From positions 1 through 64,000 of the forward strand of contig DATJZY010000126.1 in NCBI GenBank assembly GCA_035577985.1: 64,000 nucleotides of DNA, given 5' to 3'. The DNA is from Candidatus Eisenbacteria bacterium. Its GTDB lineage: Bacteria; Desulfobacterota; Binatia; DP-6. Position 1 is the first letter of the stretch; every line of letters starts with the position of its first letter. A program made the position numbers and the translations under genes. Below, in pieces: positions 49,789 through 58,892 of the stretch. Under the pieces are notes generated by a model, which was not told where the DNA came from, did not search any database, and saw only the letters and a list, made by a program, of their open reading frames with translations.

Positions 49789-50480
49789 TCGACCCGGTGA
49801 CCTTGAACGCCCTGAACGGGACCTCTGGCACGTCGTCGCCCACGTCGCCGATGTCGGCGGCGAACGACCAGATCAGCCAGCAGCAGTTCCTGACGCTGTT
49901 CATCGCACAGCTCCAGCATCAGGATCCGCTCTCGCCGATGGAGCCCGAGCAGCTGACGGCGCAGCTGGCGCAGCTCTCGAGCCTGGAGCAGCTCCACGGC
50001 ATCAACGACCGCCTCGACACGCTGGCGGCGACGAGCAAGCAGACGACGGCGACGACCGCGCTCGGCCTGCTCGGCCGCACGGTCGACGTCGATGCCTCGA
50101 CGCTCGCCGTGAAGAGCGGCGCGGCCTCACCGATCGCGTTCACGCTCGGACAGGGCGTGGCGGACGTCACGGTGAAGATCACGAACGGGTCGGGCCAGAC
50201 GCTGCGCACGGTGAGCCTCGGCCCGACCAGCGCCGGCGAGCACGAGTTCACGTTCGACGGCAAGACGGACGCCGGCGCGGGCGTGGCCGACGGAACGTAC
50301 ACGGTGAGCGTCAGCTCGCAGGCGACGGCCGGCGCGACGCCGGTCGCGGTGCCCGCCCTCATGCGGGGCCGGGTCGAGGGCGTGGACCTCTCGAGCGACC
50401 CGCCCACGCTCACGGTGAATGGACAGACGGTGACGTTCGACCGGGTGCGCTCGGTGCGCGACTCCGGCGACGACGCCTAG
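49785..50480 (+). CDS. flgD: Flagellar hook assembly (capping) protein FlgD
   Basis: 231-aa hook scaffold. N-terminal motif ISQQQFLTLFIAQLQHQDPLSPMEPEQLTAQLAQLSSLEQL is diagnostic, followed by GLLGRTVDVDASTLAVKSG, an FLG_D-type beta-sandwich (GEHEFTFDGKTDAGAGVADGTYTVSV) and VDLSSDPPTLTVNGQTVTFDRVRSV. ATG 49785 overlaps the fliK TGA. Confidence 0.96.
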   Translation: MIDPVTLNALNGTSGTSSPTSPMSAANDQISQQQFLTLFIAQLQHQDPLSPMEPEQLTAQLAQLSSLEQLHGINDRLDTLAATSKQTTATTALGLLGRTVDVDASTLAVKSGAASPIAFTLGQGVADVTVKITNGSGQTLRTVSLGPTSAGEHEFTFDGKTDAGAGVADGTYTVSVSSQATAGATPVAVPALMRGRVEGVDLSSDPPTLTVNGQTVTFDRVRSVRDSGDDA

Positions 50481-50508
50481 CACGAACAAACGGAACGAGG
50501 GAGGAAGC

Positions 50509-51765
50509 ATGAGCATCTTCGGATCATTCTCGACCGCCCGCAGCGGGCTCACGGCCCAGTCGGCCGCGCTCTCGGTGATCGGCAACAACATCGCCAACGT
50601 GAGCACGGTCGGCTTCAAGGGGAGCCGCACCGAGTTCGCGGATCTGCTGTCGGCGGAGCAGGGCGGCCAGGTTGGCAAGATCGGCCTCGGCACGCGCGTC
50701 GGCGCCATCCGCACGCTCTTCGGCCAGGGCTCGATCGAGGCGACCGGCCGCGGGCTCGACATCGCCATCGAGGGCGAGGGCTTCTTCGTGCTGCGGCAGG
50801 ATCAGGGCCTCGCCTACACGCGCGCGGGCAACTTCCAGCTCCAGGCCGACGGCACGGTGACGAACCTGATCGGCGACGCGCTCCAGGGAACGCCCGTCGA
50901 CGCCACCGGCAATCCGGTCGGCCAGCGCGGCGACATCATCCTCAGCGGCGCCCTCACGTCGAATCCGAATCCGACCACGACGCTCAGCCTCGGCGGCAAC
51001 CTCGACGCCAACGCAGCGACCGGGACGTTCGACGGCACGTCGTTCACGACCGCGTACGCGACGAGCACCTTCCAGGCCTCGGTGCAGGTGTTCGACGCGC
51101 TCGGCGCCTCGCACAACGTGACGGGCTTCTTCACCAAGACCGGACCGACGACCTGGAGCGTCAACCTCGCGGTCGACGGCGCCGACGTGCAGGGCGGCAC
51201 GGCCGGCCAGATCACGAGCGTCGGCAGCGGCACGATCACCTTCGACCCGACCAACGGCACCGTCTCCGGCGGCGCGACCCAGACCGCGACCTTCGCGGCG
51301 TGGACGTCGGGCGCGGCCGGCTCGTCCGTCACCGTCGACCTCTCGCAGTTCACGCAGCACGCGGCGCCGTCGGCGCTCGCGACCATCACGCAGGACGGCT
51401 ACGGCAAGGGCGGCCTTCTCGGCCTCACCGTCGACGGCAAGGGCATCCTCACCGGCACCTTCGACAACGGGCAGACGCGTGCGCTCTACCAGCTCGCGAT
51501 CGGCTCCTTCGAGAACCCCGAGGGTCTCACGCCGACCGGCAACCAGATCTATCGCGAGTCGATCAGCTCGGGACCGGTCGTGCTCGGCGTCGCCGAGGCG
51601 GCGGGCAACGGCTCCATCGTCGGCGGCGCGCTCGAGAACTCGAACGTCGACCTGGCGCAGCAGTTCATCGACCTCATCAGCACGCAGCGCGCCTTCCAGG
51701 CGAACGCCAAGGTCATCACCACCAGCGACCAAGCGCTCACCGATCTGCTCAACGTCGTACGGTAA
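50509..51765 (+). CDS. flgE: Flagellar hook protein FlgE
   Basis: 418-aa hook subunit. The rod/hook N-terminus SVIGNNIANVSTVGFKGSRTEFADLL and the C-terminus NSNVDLAQQFIDLISTQRAFQANAKVITTSDQALTDLLNVVR are intact; the middle is a Gly/Thr-rich beta domain including YATSTFQASVQVFDALGASHNVTGFFTK. ATG 50509 has a GAGGGAGG ribosome site. It is the last gene of its operon and is followed by a strong hairpin. Confidence 0.97.
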   Translation: MSIFGSFSTARSGLTAQSAALSVIGNNIANVSTVGFKGSRTEFADLLSAEQGGQVGKIGLGTRVGAIRTLFGQGSIEATGRGLDIAIEGEGFFVLRQDQGLAYTRAGNFQLQADGTVTNLIGDALQGTPVDATGNPVGQRGDIILSGALTSNPNPTTTLSLGGNLDANAATGTFDGTSFTTAYATSTFQASVQVFDALGASHNVTGFFTKTGPTTWSVNLAVDGADVQGGTAGQITSVGSGTITFDPTNGTVSGGATQTATFAAWTSGAAGSSVTVDLSQFTQHAAPSALATITQDGYGKGGLLGLTVDGKGILTGTFDNGQTRALYQLAIGSFENPEGLTPTGNQIYRESISSGPVVLGVAEAAGNGSIVGGALENSNVDLAQQFIDLISTQRAFQANAKVITTSDQALTDLLNVVR

Positions 51766-51815
51766 AGTCACGAATCCCCTCCGCCCGGCGGGGCGGATGA
51801 CAGAACCTTGACCCG

Positions 51816-51840
51816 GGGCCCGGCGATTTTCGCCGGGCCC
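51816..51840 (+). terminator. Strong hairpin after flgE
   Basis: Stem GGGCCCGGCG (51816-51825) with CGCCGGGCCC (51831-51840), loop ATTTT. Perfect 10-bp GC-rich stem between the flgE stop and the fliL sigma54 promoter. No U-tract follows, but the location between two operons supports transcription termination. Confidence 0.65.
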
Positions 51841-51856
51841 TGCAGGATCTTCCTGC

Positions 51857-51872
51857 TGGCACTCCCGTTGCT
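51857..51872 (+). promoter_or_regulatory. Sigma54 promoter of the fliL operon
   Basis: TGGCAC-N5-TTGCT (51857-51872), an exact match to the -24/-12 consensus. It is 51 nt before the fliL ATG and just after the hairpin terminator. Confidence 0.85.
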
Positions 51873-51922
51873 CCAGCGTCAGGCCCGACGTGTCGGGCGT
51901 CGCAGGGGGTTGGGGAGGAGCC

Positions 51923-52429
51923 ATGGCGGACGAGGACAAGGCGCAGGACACGGCGCCGGCGAAGCAGCGGGGCGGCATCATGCACGCCATCGCGCTCGGC
52001 TGCGCGCTCGCGCTCGCCCTGGGCGGGATCGGCGCCGCCGCCTGGCGGCTCGGCCTCGCCAACGTCGGGCAGCGCGCCGACGCGGCGATCGACCCGGCAC
52101 GCGGCGGAGCCCGCCGGATGGCCGGTGACGGCGCGCTCGAGCCGATGGACCCGTTCATCGCGAACCTCTCCGACGACGACGGGCACCGCTACCTGAAGGC
52201 CACGATCCAGGTCGAGTTCTACGACAGCATCGTGCCGCCCGAGTTCCACGGCCGGCTGCCGCAGGCGCGCGACATGCTGCTGACGCTCTTCTCGAGCAAG
52301 AACTTCGCGGAGGTGCGCACGCCGCAGGGCAAGGCGGTCCTGCGCGAGGAGATCGTGAACCGTCTCAACACCGTCCTCAACCAGGACGCCGTGAAGGCCG
52401 TCTACTTCACCGAATTCATCGTCCAGTAG
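51923..52429 (+). CDS. fliL: Flagellar basal body-associated protein FliL
   Basis: 168-aa single-pass membrane protein that supports stator function. A TM helix (about 18-38, MHAIALGCALALALGGIGAAAW) is followed by the periplasmic domain MDPFIANLSDDDGHRYLKATIQVEFYD and REEIVNRLNTVLNQDAVKAVYFTEFIVQ, the conserved end. ATG 51923 has GGGGAGGAG upstream; the longer frame from GTG 51890 is not needed. Confidence 0.95.
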   Translation: MADEDKAQDTAPAKQRGGIMHAIALGCALALALGGIGAAAWRLGLANVGQRADAAIDPARGGARRMAGDGALEPMDPFIANLSDDDGHRYLKATIQVEFYDSIVPPEFHGRLPQARDMLLTLFSSKNFAEVRTPQGKAVLREEIVNRLNTVLNQDAVKAVYFTEFIVQ

Positions 52430-52439
52430 GCCGCTGCGC

Positions 52440-53411
52440 ATGAGCGACATCCTGACGCCGGCCGAGGTCGAAGCGCTGCTCGCCGCGTTCTCGAGCGAGG
52501 GTCCGGGCGAGCGCCACGAGCCGATCGGCAGCGTGCGCACGATCGACCTCATGAGCTCGGAGCGCCCCCTCGCGGGACGCCTGCCGGGACTCGAGCTCGT
52601 GCTCGGCCGGTTCGCGCGCGGCGTGCGCGGCGCGCTCGCCACCTTCTTCGGCGACGTCCCCGGCGTGACCGTGACGGCGACCGATCTCGTGCGCTTCGAG
52701 CGCGTCCTCGGGAAGCTCGAGCAGCCGGTCGGGCTCGTCCGCTTTCGCCTGACGCCGCTGCGCGGGCACGGCCTGCTCGCGGTGCCGGCGTCGCTCGTGG
52801 GCGCGCTCCTGCAGGTGGCGTGCGGCGGGACCGCGGGCCGGGCGGTCGCCATGCCGGTGCGCGAGTTCTCGGCGATCGAGCAGCGCCTGATCGAGCGGCT
52901 CGCGCAGCGCGTGCTGGCCGAGCTGCACGCGGCGTTCGAGCCGGTCGCGTCGGTCGAGTGCGGCTACGTGCGGATCGAATCGAGCCCCCTCTTCGCGACC
53001 ATCGCCGCGCCCGACGAGCTCGTGGTGCAGGTCGAGCTGGCGGTCGCGGTCGACGGCCTCGCGCCGGCGACGCTCGTCGTGGCGCTCCCGAATGCGTCGC
53101 TCGACGCCATCCGCGCGAGCCTCCAGACGGTGCGCGCGGTCGACGACGGCGCGAGCCCGGCGCCGGACGCGTCCTGGGCGGCGCGGCTGCGCGACCGGCT
53201 CGCGGACGTGCCGGTCGACGTCACGGTCGACCTCGGCACGCAGCGCATGGCCCTCTCACGGCTCGTCTCGCTCGCCGTCGGCGACGTGTTGTCGCTCACG
53301 ACGGGGCGCGACGGACCGGTCGTGATGCGGGTCGCGGGCGCGCCGCACTTCGTGGGCGCGCCGGGGGTCGTGAACGGGAACAACGCCGTGCGCGTGACGG
53401 CGCGGATCTAG
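52440..53411 (+). CDS. fliM: Flagellar motor switch protein FliM
   Basis: 323-aa C-ring subunit. The N-terminal CheY-binding peptide ILTPAEVEALLAAF resembles LSQAEIDALL. The middle CheC-like domain starts LPGLELVLGRFARGVRGALATFF; the C-terminal SpoA domain includes VDVTVDLGTQRMALSRLVSLAVGDVLSL. The GGxG-type FliG contact of the middle domain is not obvious by eye. Start 10 nt after fliL. Confidence 0.95.
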   Translation: MSDILTPAEVEALLAAFSSEGPGERHEPIGSVRTIDLMSSERPLAGRLPGLELVLGRFARGVRGALATFFGDVPGVTVTATDLVRFERVLGKLEQPVGLVRFRLTPLRGHGLLAVPASLVGALLQVACGGTAGRAVAMPVREFSAIEQRLIERLAQRVLAELHAAFEPVASVECGYVRIESSPLFATIAAPDELVVQVELAVAVDGLAPATLVVALPNASLDAIRASLQTVRAVDDGASPAPDASWAARLRDRLADVPVDVTVDLGTQRMALSRLVSLAVGDVLSLTTGRDGPVVMRVAGAPHFVGAPGVVNGNNAVRVTARI

Positions 53412-53430
53412 CGAAGGCGAGGAGACGACG

Positions 53431-53733
53431 ATGACCGAAGAGACGGCGACGGTGAGCGCGAGCGAGCAGACGACGCGCAACTTCGACCTCCTGCTCGACA
53501 TCCCGCTCGAGGTGACGGTCGAGCTGGGCCGCACGCGGCTGCCGCTGCGCGAGCTGCTGGCGCTGACGGCGGGATCGGTGGTCGAGCTCGCGAAGCTCGC
53601 GGGCGAGCCGCTCGACGTGCTCGTCAACGGCAAGCTCGTGGCGCGCGGCGAGGCCGTCATGGTGAACGACAAGTTCGGTCTCCGCCTGACGGACATCGTG
53701 TCGCGGACCGAGCGGATCGCGGGGCTCGGATGA
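53431..53733 (+). CDS. fliN: Flagellar motor switch protein FliN
   Basis: 100-aa SpoA-domain protein: LLLDIPLEVTVELGRTRLPLRELLALTAGSVVELAKLAGEPLDVLVNGKLVARGEAVMVNDKFGLRLTDIV. Very close to typical FliN in length and sequence. Its stop overlaps the fliO ATG (ATGA). Confidence 0.97.
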   Translation: MTEETATVSASEQTTRNFDLLLDIPLEVTVELGRTRLPLRELLALTAGSVVELAKLAGEPLDVLVNGKLVARGEAVMVNDKFGLRLTDIVSRTERIAGLG

Positions 53734-53987
53734 CGAGCGCTCTCGTCACGGTCTTCGGGACCGTGTGCGCGCTCGTCGGGGTGTGGGGGCTGTGGATGCG
53801 GCGCGCGGGCGCGCCCGGCGCCGACGCCATCCGCGTCGTCACGAACCGCTACCTCGGCGGCAAGCGATTCCTCACGCTGGTCGAGGTCGACGGCGAGCGG
53901 CTCCTGCTCGGAGTCGCGGGCGAGCAGGTCTCGCTGGTCGCGCGCCTCGGGCACGCCGAGCCCGCACCGGAGCAACCGGGGGCCTGA
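53730..53987 (+). CDS. fliO: Flagellar export protein FliO
   Basis: 85 aa with one N-terminal membrane helix (VTVFGTVCALVGVWGLWM) and the family segment IRVVTNRYLGGKRFLTLVEVDGERLLLGVAGEQVSLVARL. FliO guides assembly of the FliP ring. Overlaps fliN (ATGA) and fliP (TGATG). Confidence 0.9.
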   Translation: MTSALVTVFGTVCALVGVWGLWMRRAGAPGADAIRVVTNRYLGGKRFLTLVEVDGERLLLGVAGEQVSLVARLGHAEPAPEQPGA

Positions 53988-54646
53988 TGCCCGCCGTGTC
54001 CCTCCAGATCGGGGGCGAACAGGTCGCGGGGCCGCTGCAGGTCGTCGCGCTGCTGACGCTGCTCTCGCTCGCGCCGGCGATCCTGGTGACGGTCACCGGC
54101 TTCGTGCGGATCGTGATCGTGCTCTCGTTCCTGCGCCAGGCGGTGGGGACGCAGGGCATGCCGCCGAACCAGGTGATCGTGTCGCTGGCCCTGTTCGTCA
54201 CGGGCTTCGTCATGATGCCCGTCTTCGAGACGATCCACACCGACGCCTACGTGCCGTACCAGCGCGAGGAGATCGACGCGGCCGAGGCCGCGCGGCGCGC
54301 GTACGAGCCGCTGCGGCAGTTCATGCTGCGGCAGACCCGCGAGAAGGACCTCGCGCTGTTCGTCGAGGCGACGGGCGCCGCGCGTCCGGCTGCGCCCGAG
54401 GACGTGGCGCCGCAGGCGCTCGTGCCGGCGTTCCTCATCTCGGAGCTGAAGACCGCCTTCGAGATGGGCTTCCTCGTCTACGTGCCGTTCCTCGTGCTCG
54501 ACATGGTGGTGGCGTCGGTCCTGACCTCGATGGGCATGATGATGCTGCCGCCCGTCCTGATCTCGCTGCCCTTCAAGCTGATGCTCTTCGTGCTCGTGGA
54601 CGGCTGGAACGTGCTCGTGGGCTCGCTCGTGCAGAGCTTCCACTGA
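53987..54646 (+). CDS. fliP: Flagellar export gate protein FliP
   Basis: 219-aa core of the export gate. Signature blocks: ILVTVTGFVRIVIVLSFLRQAVGTQGMPPNQVIVSLALFVTGFVMMPVFETIH, LRQFMLRQTREKDLALFVEATG, VPAFLISELKTAFEMGFLVYVPFLVLDMVVASVLTSMGMMMLPPVLISLPFKLMLFVLVDGWNVLVGSLVQSF. ATG 53987 overlaps fliO by one base. No long cleaved signal peptide is present, as in several non-enteric FliP. Confidence 0.98.
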   Translation: MPAVSLQIGGEQVAGPLQVVALLTLLSLAPAILVTVTGFVRIVIVLSFLRQAVGTQGMPPNQVIVSLALFVTGFVMMPVFETIHTDAYVPYQREEIDAAEAARRAYEPLRQFMLRQTREKDLALFVEATGAARPAAPEDVAPQALVPAFLISELKTAFEMGFLVYVPFLVLDMVVASVLTSMGMMMLPPVLISLPFKLMLFVLVDGWNVLVGSLVQSFH

Positions 54647-54658
54647 GGCGGAGGACCG

Positions 54659-54928
54659 ATGGGGATCGAGACGGTGATGGGAGTCGGCCGCGGCGCGCTC
54701 GAGCTGACGCTCGTGCTGGCGGGCCCCGTGCTGCTGTTCGGTCTCCTGGCCGGGCTCGCGGTCAGCATCTTCCAGGCGATGACGCAGATCAACGAGATCA
54801 CGCTCACGTTCATTCCGAAGATCGCCGCGAGCGTGCTGGCCCTGCTCATCTTCGGGCCGTGGATGCTCACGCGGCTCGTCAACTACACGACCGTCCTCTT
54901 CCAGAGCCTTCCCAACTACGTGCGCTGA
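54659..54928 (+). CDS. fliQ: Flagellar export gate protein FliQ
   Basis: 89 aa, two TM helices; pattern LLAGPVLLFGLLAGLAVSIFQAMTQINEITLTFIPKIAASVLALLIFGPWMLTRLVNYT is diagnostic. Start ATG with a GGCGGAGGA ribosome site. Confidence 0.97.
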   Translation: MGIETVMGVGRGALELTLVLAGPVLLFGLLAGLAVSIFQAMTQINEITLTFIPKIAASVLALLIFGPWMLTRLVNYTTVLFQSLPNYVR

Positions 54929-54937
54929 CGTCCCCGT

Positions 54938-55714
54938 ATGGCCATTCCGGATCCCGTCCCGTTCCTGCTGGTCGTGGCGCGCCTATCGGGGCTCGTCCTG
55001 GCGGCACCGATCTTCGGGCACCTGCTCGTGCCGATGCGGGTGCGAGCGGGATTCGTCGGCGTCCTCGCGCTGGCGCTGGCACCGGCCGTCGGCGGACCGG
55101 GCGTCGAGGCGTCCGTGCCGTGGGGGCTCGCCGGGCTCGTCGCCATGGAGGCAGCGATCGGCGTGCTGATCGGCTTCGTGGCCCAGCTCGTGTTCGCCGG
55201 CGTCCAGCTCGGCGGGCAGGTGGCGGGCCTGCAGGTCGGGTTCGGCATCGCGAGCCTCATCGATCCGGGCTCCCAGGCGTCGACCACGGTCGTCGCGCAG
55301 TGGCAGCAGCTCGCGGCGCTGCTCGTGTTCCTCGTGCTCGACGTGCACCACGTCGTGTTGCGTGCGCTGATCGAGAGCTTCCGGGTGGCTCCGGTTGGAC
55401 ACGTCGTCGTCTCGGGCGCCCTTCTCGAAGGCATGATCGCGCAGGCGGCGAGCCTCTTCGCCGTCGGCGTGCGGATCGCGGCCCCGGTGCTGGTGACGCT
55501 GCTGCTCGTGAACGGCACGCTCGGCGTCCTCGCACGCACCATCCCGCAGCTGAACGTCTTCGCGGTCGGCTTTCCCGTGAACGTCGGCGTCGGGCTCCTC
55601 GTGCTCGGCGCGTCGCTGCCGCTCACGGTGCGGTTCCTCGCCGGTCGCTTCGACGATCTGGCCGGCGTCCTCGCGACGCTCGTCCAGGGACTGGGGGCGC
55701 TGGCCCATGGCTGA
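54938..55714 (+). CDS. fliR: Flagellar export gate protein FliR
   Basis: 258 aa, about six TM helices. Family motifs: RLSGLVLAAPIFG, MRVRAGFVGVLALALAP, MEAAIGVLIGFVAQLVFAGVQLGGQVAGLQVGFGIASLIDP, and LINGTLGVLAR-like (LVNGTLGVLARTIPQLNVFAVGFPVNVGVGLLVL). It overlaps flhB by 8 nt. Confidence 0.97.
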   Translation: MAIPDPVPFLLVVARLSGLVLAAPIFGHLLVPMRVRAGFVGVLALALAPAVGGPGVEASVPWGLAGLVAMEAAIGVLIGFVAQLVFAGVQLGGQVAGLQVGFGIASLIDPGSQASTTVVAQWQQLAALLVFLVLDVHHVVLRALIESFRVAPVGHVVVSGALLEGMIAQAASLFAVGVRIAAPVLVTLLLVNGTLGVLARTIPQLNVFAVGFPVNVGVGLLVLGASLPLTVRFLAGRFDDLAGVLATLVQGLGALAHG

Positions 55715-56780
55715 AGGCGCCGATCGCACGGAGAAAGCGACACCGAAACGACGCGAGGAGGCGCGCAAGCACGGGCAGGTCGTCGTCTCCTCCGAGATCG
55801 CGCCCGTGGCGGCGCTCTTCGCCGCGCTGGGTGTCGCGACCTGGGGCGCCCCGGTCCTGCTCCGCCACGCGCGCACGATGCTGGCGAACTGGCTCGCGGC
55901 CGTGGGACCGGCCGCCGCGCACGACGATCCGGTCGGACCGCTCCTGTGGCGCGCGACCGGCGAGCTCGCCGGCGTTCTGGGTCCGTTCTTCCTCGCCGTC
56001 TCGGTGGTCGGCATCGGCGCCGTCATCGCGCAGGTGGGATGGCACGTGAATCCCGAGCTGGTCGCGCCCGATCCCAAGCGGATCGGATTCGAGAGCGGGC
56101 GCAAGCGCATCTTCTCCCTGCAGGGCGTGGCGAGCCTCGTGAAGGCGATCGTGAAGATCGTCCTCGTGCTCGCGATCGCGCACCGCGTGGTCGTGACCTT
56201 CAGCGACGGCGCGCTCAGCGCGGCGCTCATGCCCGTCGAAGCGATCATGGGGCTTGCCGGGACCGGCCTCCAGCGCCTGGGCCTCGTCATGGCCGCCGTG
56301 CTGGCGGTCGTCGGCGCCGCCGACTACGCCTGGGCGCGCTGGCGGCACGAGCAGACGCTCAAGATGAGCCGCTACGAGCTCCGCGAGGAGCTGAAGCAGA
56401 GCGAGGGCGATCCGCAGGTGCGGCTGCGTTTCCGCCGGGCACATCGAGAGATCGCCAAGCGCCGCATGCTGGCCGAGGTGGCGCGCGCCGACGTCGTGTT
56501 GGTGAACCCGGTCCACGTGGCGGTGGCGGTGCGCTACCGGCCGGACGAGATGCGGGCGCCGCGAGTGGTCGCCAAGGGCGCCGACGAGCTGTGCGAGAAG
56601 ATCAAGGCGGCCGCGCGGGCGGCGGGCGTGCCGATCGTCGAGCGCCGCGCGCTCGCGCGCGCGCTCTTCCGCACGGTCCAGATCGGCGCCGAGATCCCGC
56701 CGACGCTCTACCGCGCCGTGGCCGAGATCCTCGCCTACATCTACTCGCTGCGCGGCGGGGTTCCCGGGGAGGTCCGGTAG
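55707..56780 (+). CDS. flhB: Flagellar export switch protein FlhB
   Basis: 357 aa. Starts with the conserved DRTEKATPKRREEARKHGQVVVSSEI, has four TM helices, and a cytoplasmic domain with LKQSEGDPQVRLRFRRAHREIAKRRMLAEV. The autocleavage site that switches export from rod/hook to filament substrates is NPVH (267-270) in place of NPTH. The rest of the cleavage region (VAVRYRPDEMRAPRVVAKGAD) is normal. Confidence 0.97.
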   Translation: MAEGADRTEKATPKRREEARKHGQVVVSSEIAPVAALFAALGVATWGAPVLLRHARTMLANWLAAVGPAAAHDDPVGPLLWRATGELAGVLGPFFLAVSVVGIGAVIAQVGWHVNPELVAPDPKRIGFESGRKRIFSLQGVASLVKAIVKIVLVLAIAHRVVVTFSDGALSAALMPVEAIMGLAGTGLQRLGLVMAAVLAVVGAADYAWARWRHEQTLKMSRYELREELKQSEGDPQVRLRFRRAHREIAKRRMLAEVARADVVLVNPVHVAVAVRYRPDEMRAPRVVAKGADELCEKIKAAARAAGVPIVERRALARALFRTVQIGAEIPPTLYRAVAEILAYIYSLRGGVPGEVR

Positions 56781-56783
56781 GCC

Positions 56784-58892
56784 ATGGCCACGACCGCCGC
56801 CACGTTGCCGGCCCCGAAGGGACGGAGCGTCGCCTTGGGCGAGCTCGTGGTCCCGCTCGCGCTCGTCTCCGTCGTCCTCATCATGGTCATCCCGCTACCG
56901 GCGGTGCTGCTGGACCTCCTGCTCGCCGTCTCGATCTCGATCGCGCTCATCATCCTCATGGTCGGGATGTACACGCAGCAGCCGCTCGAGTTCTCGACCT
57001 TCCCGTCGGTGCTGCTGGTCGTGACGCTCTTCCGGCTCGCGCTCAACGTCGCCTCGACCCGCATGATCCTGCTCTACGGTCACGAGGGACCCGCCGCGGC
57101 CGGGCACGTGATCCAGGCCTTCGGGAACTTCGTCGTCGGCGGCTCCTACGCGGTCGGGATCGTCGTCTTCCTGATCCTCGTCATCATCAACTTCGCCGTC
57201 ATCACCAAGGGCGCGGGACGCATCGCCGAGGTGGCGGCGCGCTTCACGTTGGACGCGATGCCCGGCAAGCAGCTCGCGATCGACGCCGACCTCAACAGCG
57301 GCCTCATCACCGAGAAGGACGCCCGCGCGCGGCGCCGGACGATCGAGGCCGAGGCCGACTTCTACGGCGCGATGGACGGCGCCTCGAAGTTCGTCCGCGG
57401 CGACGCGATCGCGGGGCTCGTCATCACCGCGATCAACATCGTGGGCGGCTTCGTGATCGGCGTCGGCCAGCACGGCGTCGACTGGCAGACGGCGGCGCAG
57501 AGCTACACGGTGCTGACGATCGGCGACGGGCTCGTCTCGCAGCTCCCGGCGCTCCTCATCTCGACGGCGGCCGGCATCATCGTGACCCGTGCTGCCTCGG
57601 GGTCGGACCTCGGGACCGAGGTCGCCGGGCAGCTCCTGACGAGCCCGCGCGTCCTGTGGCTCGTGACCGGCATTCTCGGCTTCCTGTCGCTCGTCCCGGG
57701 CCTGCCGTTCCTGCCGTTCGTCGCGCTCGCCGGCACCACCGGCGCGCTCGCGGCGGCGGGCGGGGTCGCGCCGTCCGCGCCGGCCGAGCCCGAGGGCGCG
57801 CGCGGCGGCGCCGCCACGTCGGCCGAGGATCGCCCGGAGGCGCTCCTCGCGCTCGACCTCATGGAGCTCGAGGTCGGCTTCGAGCTCGTGCCGCTCGTCG
57901 ACGCCGTCACCGGGCACGTGCCGGACGGCGGCGGCGATCTCATCGAGCGCATCCGCACGACGCGCCGTCAGCTCGCGCTCGAGATGGGGTTCATCGTTCC
58001 GCCCATCCACATCCGCGACAACCTGCAGCTGAAGCCGTCGGCGTACAGCATCCTGGTGAAGGGGATCGAGGTCGCGCGCGGCGAGCTCCGCATGGGGAGC
58101 CTGCTCGCGATCAACCCGGGCACGGTCGAGACGCCGGTCACGGGCGTCGCGACGCGCGAGCCCGCCTTCGGGCTCGACGCGCTCTGGGTGGCATCGCAGG
58201 ACCGCGAGCGGGCGCAGCTCGCCGGCTACACGGTCGTCGATCCCGGCACGGTCGTCATCACGCATCTGACGGAAGTGATCCGGCGCCACGCCTGGGAGCT
58301 GCTCGGACGGCAGGAGGTGCAGGGGCTCCTCGACCAGGTCGCGAAGACGCGCCCGAAGGTGGTCGAGGAGCTGGTCCCGCAGCTCCTCCCGGTCGGCGGC
58401 GTCCAGAAGGTGCTGCAGAACCTCCTGCGCGAGGGCGTGTCGATCCGGGACCTCGCGACGATCCTCGAAGCGGTCGCCGATCACGCGGGGCGCACGAAGG
58501 ATCCGGACGCGCTCACGGAGTACGCGCGGCAGGCGCTGGGGCGCTCGATCACGCAGAAGCTGGTCGGCCCCGATGGCACGCTGGCCCTCGTCACGCTGGC
58601 GGCGCCGCTCGAGCGCGGGCTCGTCGACTCCATCCAGCGCACCGAGGACGGGGCTTCGCTGGTCGTCGACCCGTCGACCGCGCAGCGCCTGGTCGGACGC
58701 CTCGGCGCGTGGATGGAGCGCTTCGCGACCGACGGTCTGACGCCGATCCTGCTGTGCGGCGCGACGCTGCGGCCGTCGGTGCGCCGCTTCCTCGAGCGCT
58801 ACCTGCCGACGCTCGTCGTGATGGCGCCGGCGGAGATCGCGCACACCGTGCGGGTGCGCTCGCTCGGCGTGGTGGCGCTCGATGACGCCTGA
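56784..58892 (+). CDS. flhA: Flagellar export gate protein FlhA
   Basis: 702-aa gate protein; about eight TM helices in the first 320 residues, the FHIPEP block GRIAEVAARFTLDAMPGKQLAIDADLNSGLITEKDARARR, and the cytoplasmic nonameric ring domain (about 350-702) that binds chaperone-substrate complexes. A Pro/Ala/Glu linker around 325-345 joins the two. The stop overlaps flhF by 11 nt. Confidence 0.98.
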   Translation: MATTAATLPAPKGRSVALGELVVPLALVSVVLIMVIPLPAVLLDLLLAVSISIALIILMVGMYTQQPLEFSTFPSVLLVVTLFRLALNVASTRMILLYGHEGPAAAGHVIQAFGNFVVGGSYAVGIVVFLILVIINFAVITKGAGRIAEVAARFTLDAMPGKQLAIDADLNSGLITEKDARARRRTIEAEADFYGAMDGASKFVRGDAIAGLVITAINIVGGFVIGVGQHGVDWQTAAQSYTVLTIGDGLVSQLPALLISTAAGIIVTRAASGSDLGTEVAGQLLTSPRVLWLVTGILGFLSLVPGLPFLPFVALAGTTGALAAAGGVAPSAPAEPEGARGGAATSAEDRPEALLALDLMELEVGFELVPLVDAVTGHVPDGGGDLIERIRTTRRQLALEMGFIVPPIHIRDNLQLKPSAYSILVKGIEVARGELRMGSLLAINPGTVETPVTGVATREPAFGLDALWVASQDRERAQLAGYTVVDPGTVVITHLTEVIRRHAWELLGRQEVQGLLDQVAKTRPKVVEELVPQLLPVGGVQKVLQNLLREGVSIRDLATILEAVADHAGRTKDPDALTEYARQALGRSITQKLVGPDGTLALVTLAAPLERGLVDSIQRTEDGASLVVDPSTAQRLVGRLGAWMERFATDGLTPILLCGATLRPSVRRFLERYLPTLVVMAPAEIAHTVRVRSLGVVALDDA

